Assembly: GCF_014803895.1 (NCBI RefSeq)
Contig: NZ_JAAVAU010000033.1
Location: 1-53,236, forward strand
Origin: Lactobacillus sp.
Lineage (GTDB): Bacteria; Bacillota; Bacilli; Lactobacillales; Lactobacillaceae
DNA length: 53,236 nt
Direction: 5' to 3'
The notes below the pieces were generated by a model that did not search any database, was not told where the DNA came from, and was given only the letters and a program-made list of their open reading frames with translations. This document shows positions 1-6,552 of this stretch, piece by piece. The first letter of the stretch is position 1. Each line of letters begins with the position of its first letter. Made by a program: the position numbers and the translations under genes.

Positions 1-241
1 CATAGGACTTCTTGCTTTTGTCTCATTTTACTTCTTTCCGATTAGTTTTTACTTTTATTCGTCTCATTTTACTTCTCGTTATCCTATTCGCTTTATTTTT
101 GTCCTGTTGTGCTTCTTTTAACTGAAAAATTATTATAAATTAAAATTTTACTCTTTTTTCGCTTCATTTAATTTTTGAATTACTTTATTTTTAATTTGTT
201 TTTTCTTTTCAAACTTATTTCTAAATCTTTTTATCTTTTTA
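1..241. other. AT-rich intergenic region with short tandem repeats
   Basis: No coding region is visible. Two exact 16-bp copies (GTCTCATTTTACTTCT) lie at 20-35 and 61-76, and a degenerate third copy (GTCCTGTTGTGCTTCT) lies at 101-116, giving a period of about 40 bp. Such spacing resembles iterons or protein-binding repeats, but three copies at the window edge are too few to assign a role. Confidence 0.45.
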
Positions 242-357
242 TTGACTTTTATTATATTCTGGTGTATTATAATAATGTAAGTTGATTAAGAGTTAATAAC
301 CTTAACAACTTACAAAAATTCATTCAATATCACATTATTTATATAGGAGAATTAAAC
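242..357 (+). promoter_or_regulatory. Conserved promoter-hairpin leader, copy 1 (ardA)
   Basis: First of five near-identical upstream elements. The -35 is TTGACT (242-247), the spacer is 17 bp, and the -10 is TATTAT (265-270). The predicted start of transcription coincides with a hairpin whose arms are GTAAGTTG (277-284) and CAACTTAC (306-313). The ribosome site ATAGGAG (343-349) precedes the ATG at 358. The promoter also contains an inverted repeat, TTATTATA (249-256) and TATAATAA (268-275), that overlaps the -10. The conserved spacer word CTGGTG is not needed for a plain promoter and may be an operator. Confidence 0.75.
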
Positions 358-912
358 ATGAAAGAATTAAAGAACGTTGAAATCAAAGTATTTGTAAGTA
401 ATATCGGTGCCTATAATGCAGGCGTTTTAACTGGTCAATGGACTACTTTGCCAGTTGCAAACGTCAACGATATTTTCAAAGCTGACCAAAAAGCCTTTGG
501 GAACGTTGAGGGATACGGTGAAGAATATTTTATTACCGATTATGAAGCACCTTTCAAAATTTCAGAATTTGAAAATTTAAATACTTTAAACAAGCTCGCT
601 AAAGCATTACAAGAAAATAATTTAAATACCATTGAGGATGTTTACAATGAATTAGACAATAAAAACGAGATTTTAGAAGAACCTGTAGAATTTGATGAAG
701 AAGCGCTTGAATTGTTAACAAGCAATATGAGCCGAGCTGAAGCAATTAGATCAGCATGTTTTGGCAACATTGTTTGGAGTGATGATTATATTCGATACAA
801 CGGTTACGGCAATTTAGAAACCTTAACAGAAGCTGAATGGATTGATGAGTTAAATTACGTCAGTGATAATATAATTGAAAATTACGCTATTCAAAACAAT
901 ATTGATTTATAA
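358..912 (+). CDS. ardA: Antirestriction protein ArdA
   Basis: ArdA proteins are acidic dimers that mimic bent B-form DNA and inhibit type I restriction-modification enzymes when a plasmid enters a new host. This 184-residue protein has the usual family length. It opens with a typical ArdA segment (residues 8-30: VFVSNIGAYNAGVLTG then W), followed by EYFITDYEAPF near residues 57-67. It is rich in Asp and Glu throughout. It carries leader copy 1 and a strong ribosome site, and is followed at once by an intrinsic terminator, so it forms a single-gene unit. Its place beside other small genes with the same leader fits a leading-region antirestriction role. Family assignment is confident; the restriction systems it targets are unknown. 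Confidence 0.93.
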   Translation: MKELKNVEIKVFVSNIGAYNAGVLTGQWTTLPVANVNDIFKADQKAFGNVEGYGEEYFITDYEAPFKISEFENLNTLNKLAKALQENNLNTIEDVYNELDNKNEILEEPVEFDEEALELLTSNMSRAEAIRSACFGNIVWSDDYIRYNGYGNLETLTEAEWIDELNYVSDNIIENYAIQNNIDL

Positions 913-946
913 AAAATAGAGCTTGAGTTTATCAAGCTCTATTTTT
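912..946 (+). terminator. Intrinsic terminator after ardA
   Basis: The hairpin AAATAGAGCTTGA / TCAAGCTCTATTT with a short loop and a T run directly follows the ardA stop codon. Confidence 0.85.
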
Positions 947-1033
947 GTCTATACATTTGTTATATTTTGAATTATTGTTTTACTTTAAAAAAACAATTCA
1001 AGTATTTTGAAAGTAATCGAAACGAATATAAAT

Positions 1034-1062
1034 AAAAAGGCCTAATAAATTTAGGCTTTTTT
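1034..1062 (+). terminator. Second hairpin terminator downstream of ardA
   Basis: A short stem (AAAAAG.CCTAA / TTAGG.CTTTTTT) with flanking A and T runs could work in both directions. The remaining sequence up to 1150 is AT-rich and shows no gene. Confidence 0.6.
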
Positions 1063-1152
1063 ATACTCAATCTACTTTTATTTTTTGCAAAATTAATAAA
1101 AATATATTGTTTAACTATTGATTTATAAATATAAAATATTTACAATTTACAC

Positions 1153-1276
1153 TTGCATTTTATTATATTCTGGTGTATTATAATAATGTAAGTTGATTAA
1201 GAGCTAATAGTCTTAACAACTTACAAAAACTAATTCATTACATTATTTATATAGAAAGATAGCAGAGGAATTTAAA
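1153..1276 (+). promoter_or_regulatory. Conserved promoter-hairpin leader, copy 2
   Basis: The -35 is TTGCAT (1153-1158), the spacer 17 bp, the -10 TATTAT (1176-1181). Hairpin arms are GTAAGTTG (1188-1195) and CAACTTAC (1217-1224). Inside them TTAAGA pairs with TCTTAA, where copy 1 has TTAAG/CTTAA. The 5' region is shared with the other copies, but the TATATAGGAG ribosome segment is changed to TATATAGAAAG, and AGAGG (1264-1268) probably serves instead. Confidence 0.72.
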
Positions 1277-1678
1277 ATGCAAAAAAGAAAATTTGATGCT
1301 TTATTGATTGACGCTGACAACAGAAGCGCAAAGATGGTTTCTGTAAATGAAAAGCTATCGGAATACTACAAGTTGTTGGATTGTGAATACATAGATATTG
1401 CGAGCTACAAAATCGGTAGTAAGTATTTTGATTTCATTTGCGATGATGACGGCTTCGCATCTGGTAAAAATCCAACAGTCTTAGACGTTAATAACACCCC
1501 TGTATTAGTCGGTTCTGTACTGATTTGTAATTCACTTGAGACCGATGAAGGAATCGTTGAATCAAGCTTGACAAGTGATGATGTTAAGCTGATTCAAAAA
1601 TATCTCAAGGCAATCAAAGTTAACGGCAAAATTACACCAGTCATCAAAGTAAATGAGGAACTATTAGCAGCTTTTTAA
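1277..1678 (+). CDS. DUF3846-like small plasmid protein
   Basis: This 133-residue protein has no signal peptide or membrane segment. The centre (residues 66-83, TPVLVGSVLICNSLETDE) followed by a segment with the form SLTSDDVKLI resembles DUF3846-type proteins of Gram-positive plasmids and conjugative elements, whose activity is unknown. It is mildly acidic. It is a single-gene unit between leader copy 2 and a terminator, so it is probably expressed together with ardA and the other leader-linked genes, perhaps during establishment. Family placement is by eye and only moderately secure. Confidence 0.6.
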   Translation: MQKRKFDALLIDADNRSAKMVSVNEKLSEYYKLLDCEYIDIASYKIGSKYFDFICDDDGFASGKNPTVLDVNNTPVLVGSVLICNSLETDEGIVESSLTSDDVKLIQKYLKAIKVNGKITPVIKVNEELLAAF

Positions 1679-1689
1679 AGCAAATATAA

Positions 1690-1732
1690 AAGAAGCAGTG
1701 ACCCAATAAAAATAGGCCACCGCTTCTTTTTT
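1690..1732 (+). terminator. Intrinsic terminator
   Basis: The stem AGAAGC.GTG / CAC.GCTTCT is followed by a T run just after the preceding stop codon. Confidence 0.75.
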
Positions 1733-1819
1733 GTATATCTTTCAATATTTGAACTATTTTGCTACCTGAGAAGCGTTTTTGCCGCTTATGTTTAGATTAA
1801 GTTAAAAGGCTTAAACGTG

Positions 1820-1874
1820 CTCAAAATAGCTTATTTTGAGGGATGCGCTGTTTTTAAAGGGTGCATCCTTTTTG
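1820..1874 (+). terminator. Double hairpin ending in a GGATGC-stem terminator
   Basis: The hairpin CTCAAAATA-gct-TATTTTGAG (1820-1840) is followed by a GGATGC / GCATCC stem (1841-1868) and a T run. The same GGGATGC stem recurs in several terminators across the window. No gene lies between 1733 and 2049. Confidence 0.55.
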
Positions 1875-1933
1875 GCTGCTTTTAATTGTTTTCTCTATTT
1901 ATAGATTATTTATATTTTTTATTGAAAAAGTAC

Positions 1934-2049
1934 TTGCACTTTATTATATTCTGGTGTATTATAATATTGTAAGTTGATTAAGAGTTAATAACCTTAACAA
2001 CTTACAAAAGTTCATTCAATATCACATTATTTATATAGGAGAATTAAAT
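1934..2049 (+). promoter_or_regulatory. Conserved promoter-hairpin leader, copy 3
   Basis: The -35 is TTGCAC (1934-1939), the spacer 17 bp, the -10 TATTAT (1957-1962). Hairpin arms are GTAAGTTG (1969-1976) and CAACTTAC (1998-2005). From the hairpin to the ribosome site it is almost identical to copy 1, including TATATAGGAGAATTAA before the ATG at 2050. Confidence 0.75.
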
Positions 2050-2142
2050 ATGATTTTAGAAATTTTAACTTTAGTAGTCTCTAGTTTTTTTGCTGGTGGC
2101 TTATGCTGCTCTAAAAAGTTAAGAAAGATTTTTTTAGAATAA
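2050..2142 (+). CDS. 30-residue membrane peptide
   Basis: A short gene that automated calling would miss. It has one hydrophobic segment (ILEILTLVVSSFFAGGLCC) and a basic tail (SKKLRKIFLE). It is supported by a strong ribosome site (TAGGAG, 9-10 nt before the ATG), by leader copy 3 and by a perfect terminator beginning 5 bp after the stop. Topology resembles small plasmid membrane peptides, including type I toxins, but no recognisable family motif is present. Existence is well supported by context; function is unknown. Confidence 0.65.
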   Translation: MILEILTLVVSSFFAGGLCCSKKLRKIFLE

Positions 2143-2146
2143 TAAA

Positions 2147-2178
2147 CAAAAGCAAGCAGTAATTACTGCTTGCTTTTG
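2147..2178 (+). terminator. Perfect palindromic terminator
   Basis: A 16-bp perfect inverted repeat without spacer (CAAAAGCAAGCAGTAA and its complement). The A and T runs make it potentially bidirectional. Confidence 0.8.
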
Positions 2179-2225
2179 TAATTATTAAATATTGTTAGAA
2201 TAAACATAAAATAAATATTTTATAC

Positions 2226-2315
2226 TTGACCATAAATATATTATGGTGTATTATAATATTGTGAGTTGATAAGAACTTACAAGAAATTCATTACATTACT
2301 TACATAGGAGAAAAA
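2226..2315 (+). promoter_or_regulatory. Conserved promoter-hairpin leader, copy 4 (short hairpin)
   Basis: The -35 is TTGACC (2226-2231), the spacer 17 bp, the -10 TATTAT (2249-2254). The 5' hairpin is shortened to GTGAGTT (2261-2267) and AACTTAC (2274-2280). The promoter-overlapping inverted repeat is kept with changed arms, ATATTAT / ATAATAT. The downstream ATTCATTACA...TACATAGGAG matches the other leaders. Confidence 0.72.
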
Positions 2316-2849
2316 ATGACATACAGTACAAAAATAGATAAAATTAAGATTAGTAATAACTTAAGTGCTAAAGAATTATTAACAAAATTAGAAAATAATT
2401 CTTTACCACAAGATTTAACAAATCTAATCGTTTCAACGCTTAAAAGGAATACCCTTTTAAATACCAACAAAAATATTCCTTTTAATAGTTCTACACAACT
2501 AGGATATTATTTAGCGTCTAAATACGGAAACTTAGAACAAGAGGAAGTACACGGTTTATATTTAGATAGTGAATTAAAATTAATTAGTGATGTTTTACTT
2601 GCTAAAGGAAGTTTAAATAAATCATATATTCATCCTAGGGATATATTTAGAAAAGCTTTACAGCTCAATTGCGCTAGCTTTGTGCTAGTTCATAACCACC
2701 CTAGTAACAATGTACATCCTAGCGATCAAGATATTAAATTAATAAATAGAGTTAAAGAAGCGAGTCAATTTTTATGTATACCGCTTCTAGATAACTTTGT
2801 TATCACAAAAAATAACTATTTCTCATTTGCTGAAGAGAAATTAATATAA
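2316..2849 (+). CDS. RadC/JAB-domain (MPN+) protein
   Basis: The C-terminal half is a RadC-type JAB/MPN fold. It has the metal-binding motif VHNHPSNNVHPSDQD (about residues 125-139; HNHPS plus Asp is the JAMM signature), preceded by a segment that fits the domain's first strands (GLYLDSELKLISDVLLAKGS). The N-terminal 50 residues are unrelated to the helix-hairpin-helix of chromosomal RadC. Total length is 177 residues. RadC-like proteins are common on plasmids and phages and are proposed to act in DNA metabolism or anti-defence; the reaction is not established. It is a single-gene unit under leader copy 4. Confidence 0.85.
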   Translation: MTYSTKIDKIKISNNLSAKELLTKLENNSLPQDLTNLIVSTLKRNTLLNTNKNIPFNSSTQLGYYLASKYGNLEQEEVHGLYLDSELKLISDVLLAKGSLNKSYIHPRDIFRKALQLNCASFVLVHNHPSNNVHPSDQDIKLINRVKEASQFLCIPLLDNFVITKNNYFSFAEEKLI

Positions 2850-2852
2850 TTT

Positions 2853-2890
2853 AAAAAGGGCTATGTCTATTAAGATATAGCCCCTTTTAA
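2853..2890 (+). terminator. Intrinsic terminator after the radC-like gene
   Basis: The stem AAAAGGG.CTAT / ATAG.CCCTTTT begins about 4 bp after the stop codon. Confidence 0.75.
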
Positions 2891-2934
2891 TTCACAAAAT
2901 ATTGTAAATCTTTATTTTTAAAAGTTTTACCGAA

Positions 2935-2994
2935 CAAAAAAGGTTGCCACTTTTGTGGCAACCTCAAACATTCATTACACACTATTTACATAGT
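2935..2994 (-). ncRNA. Candidate antisense small RNA 1, complementary to the shared leader
   Basis: On the reverse strand an extended -10 (TGGTATAAT; TATAAT at 3001-3006) is followed about 55 nt later by a strong terminator (AGGTTGCCAC / GTGGCAACCT at 2941-2964, then a U run). The intervening RNA is the complement of ATTCATTACACACTATTTAC followed by ATAG, which closely matches the leader segment ATTCATTACA-TTATTTATATAG found before the five small genes. An RNA that pairs with those leaders near their ribosome sites is therefore plausible. Promoter and terminator are seen; transcription and pairing are inferred. Confidence 0.5.
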
Positions 2995-3056
2995 GATTTC
3001 ATTATACCATAGAATAACTAATATATCTAAGAATAATTATCTTTTATGAATTTTTG

Positions 3057-3087
3057 TAGAGGGATGCACAAATTAACTCCTCTTTCA
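3057..3087 (+). other. Small GAGGGATGC hairpin in an intergenic stretch
   Basis: The stem AGAGG / CCTCT with the GGGATGC word belongs to the recurrent GGGATGC hairpin group. The rest of 3007-3150 shows nothing recognisable. Confidence 0.3.
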
Positions 3088-3153
3088 TTATCACCCATTT
3101 AATCATAATTTGTTGTTCAATCACTGCTTTCATAAAATATTTATAATTTACAC

Positions 3154-3252
3154 TTGTATTTTATTATATTCTGGTGTATTATAATTATGTAAGTTGATTA
3201 AGGAACTTACAAGCAAAACCATTAAATCTAAAAACATAGTGAGGTATCTAAA
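3154..3252 (+). promoter_or_regulatory. Conserved promoter-hairpin leader, copy 5 (short hairpin)
   Basis: The -35 is TTGTAT (3154-3159), the spacer 17 bp with the same CTGGTG word, the -10 TATTAT (3177-3182). Hairpin arms are GTAAGTT (3189-3195) and AACTTAC (3204-3210). The segment after the hairpin diverges from the other copies, with GTGAGG as ribosome site. Confidence 0.7.
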
Positions 3253-3486
3253 ATGAAAAAAGATTATTCAGAAATCAAGAACATTGAAGAACAAAAAGAT
3301 TTTAACTGCTGGGCTATTACCGATAGTTGGTGGGATTTAATCAACACCACATTCAGCAATTATGATGATGCACTTGATGCATACGAAGATTTAGACGGTT
3401 ACGAAAATTCAGATATTAATCTTTCTTACATCACCAATATGACTAAAGAAGATTATCAAGTGCATGTCGCCCCACTGATTTATTAA
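3253..3486 (+). CDS. Acidic 77-residue protein of unknown function
   Basis: A small, Trp/Tyr-containing and very acidic protein (long Asp/Glu-rich stretch around residues 38-56). No membrane segment or known motif is seen. Leader copy 5 and a terminator immediately downstream support it as a real gene. Strong negative charge and the neighbourhood of ardA would suit a DNA-mimic or other anti-defence protein, but this is inference only. Confidence 0.6.
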   Translation: MKKDYSEIKNIEEQKDFNCWAITDSWWDLINTTFSNYDDALDAYEDLDGYENSDINLSYITNMTKEDYQVHVAPLIY

Positions 3487-3494
3487 ATACACAG

Positions 3495-3526
3495 AAAATG
3501 CATCCCTTTGGGGGATGCATTTTTTA
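3495..3526 (+). terminator. GGGATGC-stem intrinsic terminator
   Basis: The hairpin AAAATGCATCCC / GGGATGCATTTT has a 5-nt loop and a T run, just after the preceding stop codon. Confidence 0.85.
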
Positions 3527-3642
3527 ACTGCTTTTCAATGCTTAATCACTATGCTTTAACTCCTGAAAATATCGAAAAATCCCTTGCAGAAAAAGAATAA
3601 TTTTCAAATAGCTTACTAATAATTGATGTGCTATAATTGTTT

Positions 3643-3709
3643 ACGTCCTGTTATGTTAATAGGATTTAATGGTTTTAGGAGCTGCATTCGTGTAGTTCCT
3701 TTTTTGTTT
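3643..3709 (+). ncRNA. Candidate short RNA upstream of the HU gene
   Basis: An extended -10 (TGCTATAAT, ending near 3636) is followed about 40 nt later by a G-U-containing hairpin (AGGAGCTGC / GTAGTTCCT) and a run of six T (to about 3707). No open frame with a convincing start lies inside. It could be a small RNA or an attenuated leader of the HU gene. Confidence 0.35.
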
Positions 3710-3781
3710 ATCAAAAAGCCGTCAAAGCCTATGATTACTGGTATAATAGTGATTGTAAATCAAAAGAAAGAGGCACTAAAT

Positions 3782-4063
3782 ATGTCAGTAAGTAGAGCAG
3801 AGTTAGCAAAAGAAGTCAGCGAAAAGACAGATTTAACTCAAAAACAAGCAAATGAAGCTTTAAACGCAGTTTTAGACACTATCAAGTCAGATTTAGCATC
3901 TGGTGAAAATGTCCAATTAATCGGTTTTGGATCCTTTGTTGTACGTAACAGAGCAACAAGAAAAGGTAGAAATCCTCAAACTGGTGAAGAAATAGAAATT
4001 CCAGCTACTAAAGCACCAGCTTTTAAGGCTGGTAAAGCATTGAAAGATGCTGTTAAGAATTAA
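3782..4063 (+). CDS. hup: HU family DNA-binding protein
   Basis: A 93-residue HU-type nucleoid protein: a helical dimerisation part ([20 protein letters not shown]), the GFGSF turn, and a beta-arm with [13 protein letters not shown] that inserts in the DNA minor groove. It ends with the usual [14 protein letters not shown]. The start at 3782 gives the normal family length and has an AAAGAGG ribosome site; an upstream in-frame start at 3623 would add an unrelated extension and runs through a terminator-like hairpin. An extended -10 (TGGTATAAT at 3739-3747) is a likely promoter. Plasmid-borne HU may help fold the partition or transfer origin or substitute for host HU. Confidence 0.95.
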   Translation: MSVSRAELAKEVSEKTDLTQKQANEALNAVLDTIKSDLASGENVQLIGFGSFVVRNRATRKGRNPQTGEEIEIPATKAPAFKAGKALKDAVKN

Positions 4064-4065
4064 TT

Positions 4066-4110
4066 AAAAAGGCTCTATAGGTGTTATTCACGCATCTATA
4101 GAGCCTTTTT
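4066..4110 (+). terminator. Intrinsic terminator after hup
   Basis: A 15-bp perfect stem (AAAAAGGCTCTATAG and complement) with a 15-nt loop and a T run. Confidence 0.88.
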
Positions 4111-4139
4111 GATGAGCTAGTAAAAGGTATAAAGAATAA

Positions 4140-4243
4140 TACAAAAACGAGCTATATCATTGCGATACAGCTCGTTTAGGTCTAAGTTAGTCTGCAAACC
4201 AACTTAAAATTTTACTTGTAAATCTCTCTATCTATATAGGAGC
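4140..4243 (-). ncRNA. Candidate antisense small RNA 2, complementary to leader ribosome sites
   Basis: The reverse-strand promoter is TTCACA (4273-4278), 17 bp, TATAAT (4250-4255). A terminator lies at 4145-4177 (AAACGAGCT.. / ..AGCTCGTTT, then U run in reverse). The predicted RNA starts near 4243 with GCUCCUAUAUAGA, a perfect 10-nt complement of UAUAUAGGAG in leader copies 1 and 3. The forward strand of this locus itself looks like a degraded leader (AAGTT...CCAACTTAAAA...TATATAGGAG). A trans-acting antisense regulator of the leader-linked genes is inferred. Confidence 0.5.
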
Positions 4244-4299
4244 GTTCTAATTATAGCATATTATGTAGAGATTGTGAAAATTATTAGCATTGATATAGA

Positions 4300-4645
4300 A
4301 TTTCATATTTACTCCGTAAATATGAAATAAACAACAACTAGGCTTTTTCAATATAAAATATATATTATTTGATTTGGTAAATATATAATATTTATATGAT
4401 ATTTATGTAGTATAAACATCAAAATATCATATATATAATATAAATATTTAGTGTTTACGTAGTATTTAATAGTAAAAATAGCTTTATAACAGGATATAAT
4501 ATTGAATGTTTACTTTGTAAATATTCGATATTTACTATGTATTTTTATTAATATTTCTATTTATTCAATATTTACTATATAATTACTTGATATTTACTAA
4601 TATAAATAATATAATTAAATTGTAAATCAAATATATTTACGCAGC
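4300..4645. repeat. parC: parC-like centromere repeats upstream of parM
   Basis: A very AT-rich tract with at least eight copies of a TATTTACT/GTTTACG core, often followed by a GTA partner. Examples are ATATTTACTCCGTAAATAT (near 4305), GTGTTTACGTAGTATTTA (near 4451), TGTTTACTTTGTAAATATTC (near 4507), and ATATTTACTA cores near 4528, 4569 and 4590. Type II partition systems place ParR-binding repeats directly before parM. The region probably also contains the parMR promoter, possibly autoregulated by ParR. Confidence 0.7.
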
Positions 4646-4670
4646 ATTGTTAATAGCAAAGGAGAAAATA

Positions 4671-5894
4671 ATGACTAAAAATAAACTTGCACGTATGGCA
4701 AATGATTTAGGTTACGGTGCTACTAAGGTAAGTATTAATGATGAGTATGTTAAACAGCCTTCAGTTGTTGCAGCTGTAAATCAAGTTGCAAATGATCCTA
4801 TTGATCATACTAACGAGAGTAGTGTAAAAAATGTTGTAGATAATATCTTTGAAAAGATGGATGTTGTTGTTAATGGTCAACGTTACTTAGTAGGAGATTC
4901 AGCTGAAAACTCTACTTTAGACAGAATAATTTTTGATCCCAATTCTCGAACAGACAAAGCACATAGTGAATTATCTAAGATAATTACACTTTCAATAATT
5001 GCTGCAAAAGCAGTAAAAGAAGCTTACGAAAATGGTGAAGATATCTTTCAACCATTAAAAGTTAATGTGGCTATGGCAACTGCATTACCAATCTCAGAAA
5101 TCGGTATGAATATAGAGGGGAGACCAAATGTACGTGATACATATGCACAAAGCTACTTAAATAAAAATCATATCGTTATCTTGAAGAATTTCGATTATGA
5201 TATTTCTGTAACCATTAACTTTAAAGCTGTAAAAGTCTTTAAAGAAGGTGAAATAGCTACAGTTATAGCAATCAAATATGGTCCTAAAGATGTCACTAAT
5301 GCCTTAATTGCAGATTTAAAAAAATATTATCCTGATCGAGTAGATGAGGGTATAGAAGTTATTAAAAATGCAAAAAATAAACTTGGTATTGATATTGGTA
5401 ACAAAACAACTGATTTTCCATTAATTATTAACGGTGTTGCAGATGTCTTTAATTCCGCAAGTATTACATTAGGCTACGGTGCTGTACTAAGTAGAGCTGC
5501 TCAATACTTGCCTAATATGGTTCAAGGACTTGAAGTTAAAGATACAATTGCGTTCTCTAAACTTTTAGAGAGTGATCCAGTTAACAAAATTGATAAAGAA
5601 AATAAAGAATTTGCCTTACAAGCTGAAAGAGTAAGCTCTTCTAACTTAGTAAATCGTATTATTCAGAAAGTAAATAGTGCTCTCACAGTCTCTGATAATA
5701 TAGAATTGATTCTTATTTTTGGTGGCGGATCAATTCCTCTTATGGAGCGTACTGAATTACGTAAAAAACTTATGGAAACAGTAGATAATTTCCGTTCATC
5801 TGCTTTTGTTTTGTGGGTAGGTCCAGGATTAGCTCAAAATATGAATGAATTAGGTTTGAAGCCGATGGCTGATAGTATGAAAGTAGAATCTTAG
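4671..5894 (+). CDS. parM: ParM/Alp-type actin-like plasmid segregation ATPase
   Basis: A 407-residue member of the bacterial actin-like (ParM, Alp7A) family, whose filaments push plasmid copies apart. Nucleotide-binding motifs are visible. Phosphate-1 is NDLGYGATKVS (residues 10-20), phosphate-2 is GIDIGNKTTDFPLI (about 242-255), and the adenosine motif is LIFGGGSIPL (about 346-355). The ATG at 4671 is preferred because AGGAG lies 7-9 nt upstream; an upstream TTG at 4647 would bury this site. It is followed 15 bp later by parR and preceded by centromere repeats, the classical parC-parM-parR order. Confidence 0.9.
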   Translation: MTKNKLARMANDLGYGATKVSINDEYVKQPSVVAAVNQVANDPIDHTNESSVKNVVDNIFEKMDVVVNGQRYLVGDSAENSTLDRIIFDPNSRTDKAHSELSKIITLSIIAAKAVKEAYENGEDIFQPLKVNVAMATALPISEIGMNIEGRPNVRDTYAQSYLNKNHIVILKNFDYDISVTINFKAVKVFKEGEIATVIAIKYGPKDVTNALIADLKKYYPDRVDEGIEVIKNAKNKLGIDIGNKTTDFPLIINGVADVFNSASITLGYGAVLSRAAQYLPNMVQGLEVKDTIAFSKLLESDPVNKIDKENKEFALQAERVSSSNLVNRIIQKVNSALTVSDNIELILIFGGGSIPLMERTELRKKLMETVDNFRSSAFVLWVGPGLAQNMNELGLKPMADSMKVES

Positions 5895-5909
5895 AAAGAG
5901 GTTTAATTC

Positions 5910-6356
5910 ATGACTAAGAAAACAGAACGAAAAAATCAAGAAGAGGAACAAGATACACGTAACTTTATAATGAGAGTAACTATAGATAGTGACATTGATA
6001 AATGGCTTAAAAGCCAAGACAATGCAACTAAGTCTATTAAAGATATGATCAAAGGAACTATTAATGTTTTTGGATACAAAGATTATTTAACAAGTACATC
6101 AATAGAGTTCTTTCAAAGAAGTTTTTCTAACGAACAAAACTTAGAAACTGATGATGAAATTAAAGCTAAAACAGTAAGAGTTAATACTCTTGTAAAAAAG
6201 CAACAAGAACCTAAAGCTCAAAAAGAGATAGAATCTCAGCGAACTACCCCTCACGTTAATGAAAAGAAAGATTCCGAATCAGAACCTGAACATGATTCAG
6301 ACTCAGGTAGTGATTATGATTATGATCAATTATGGTCAGATAAAGGACTTTCATAG
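5910..6356 (+). CDS. parR: ParR-like partition adaptor
   Basis: A 148-residue protein directly behind parM with an AAGAGG ribosome site. Residues 20-60 (RVTIDSDIDKWLKSQDNATK onward) fit a ribbon-helix-helix N-terminal DNA-binding domain such as ParR uses to bind the centromere repeats. The C-terminal part is low-complexity and acidic (Glu/Asp/Ser-rich, ending YDYDQLWSDKGLS), which would suit the flexible tail that contacts ParM filaments. Assignment depends largely on gene order, since ParR proteins diverge strongly. Confidence 0.75.
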   Translation: MTKKTERKNQEEEQDTRNFIMRVTIDSDIDKWLKSQDNATKSIKDMIKGTINVFGYKDYLTSTSIEFFQRSFSNEQNLETDDEIKAKTVRVNTLVKKQQEPKAQKEIESQRTTPHVNEKKDSESEPEHDSDSGSDYDYDQLWSDKGLS

Positions 6357-6450
6357 TATATAAAAGACTAAAATAAAACCGTTGACACATCAATGTTCAT
6401 TGATAACTAGGCGAGATACCAGTGGTTTTAACCACTGGAGGGATAGCCTT

Positions 6451-6481
6451 AAGCTGATACGAATGTATCAGCTTATTTTTT
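6451..6481 (+). terminator. Hairpin terminator inside the IS left end
   Basis: AAGCTGATAC-gaat-GTATCAGCTT with a following T run. It would isolate tnpB from readthrough out of parMR. Confidence 0.7.
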
Positions 6482-6552
6482 ATCTCACTTTATATTTTCA
6501 TGTGTTATGTATGATATAATCAATATGAAAATATAAAGAAGGGAGGGTAATG

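Noticed and set aside
3623..3781. N-terminal extension of the HU protein
   Set aside because: It would include a terminator-like hairpin and is unlike any HU; the ATG at 3782 has the ribosome site and gives family length.
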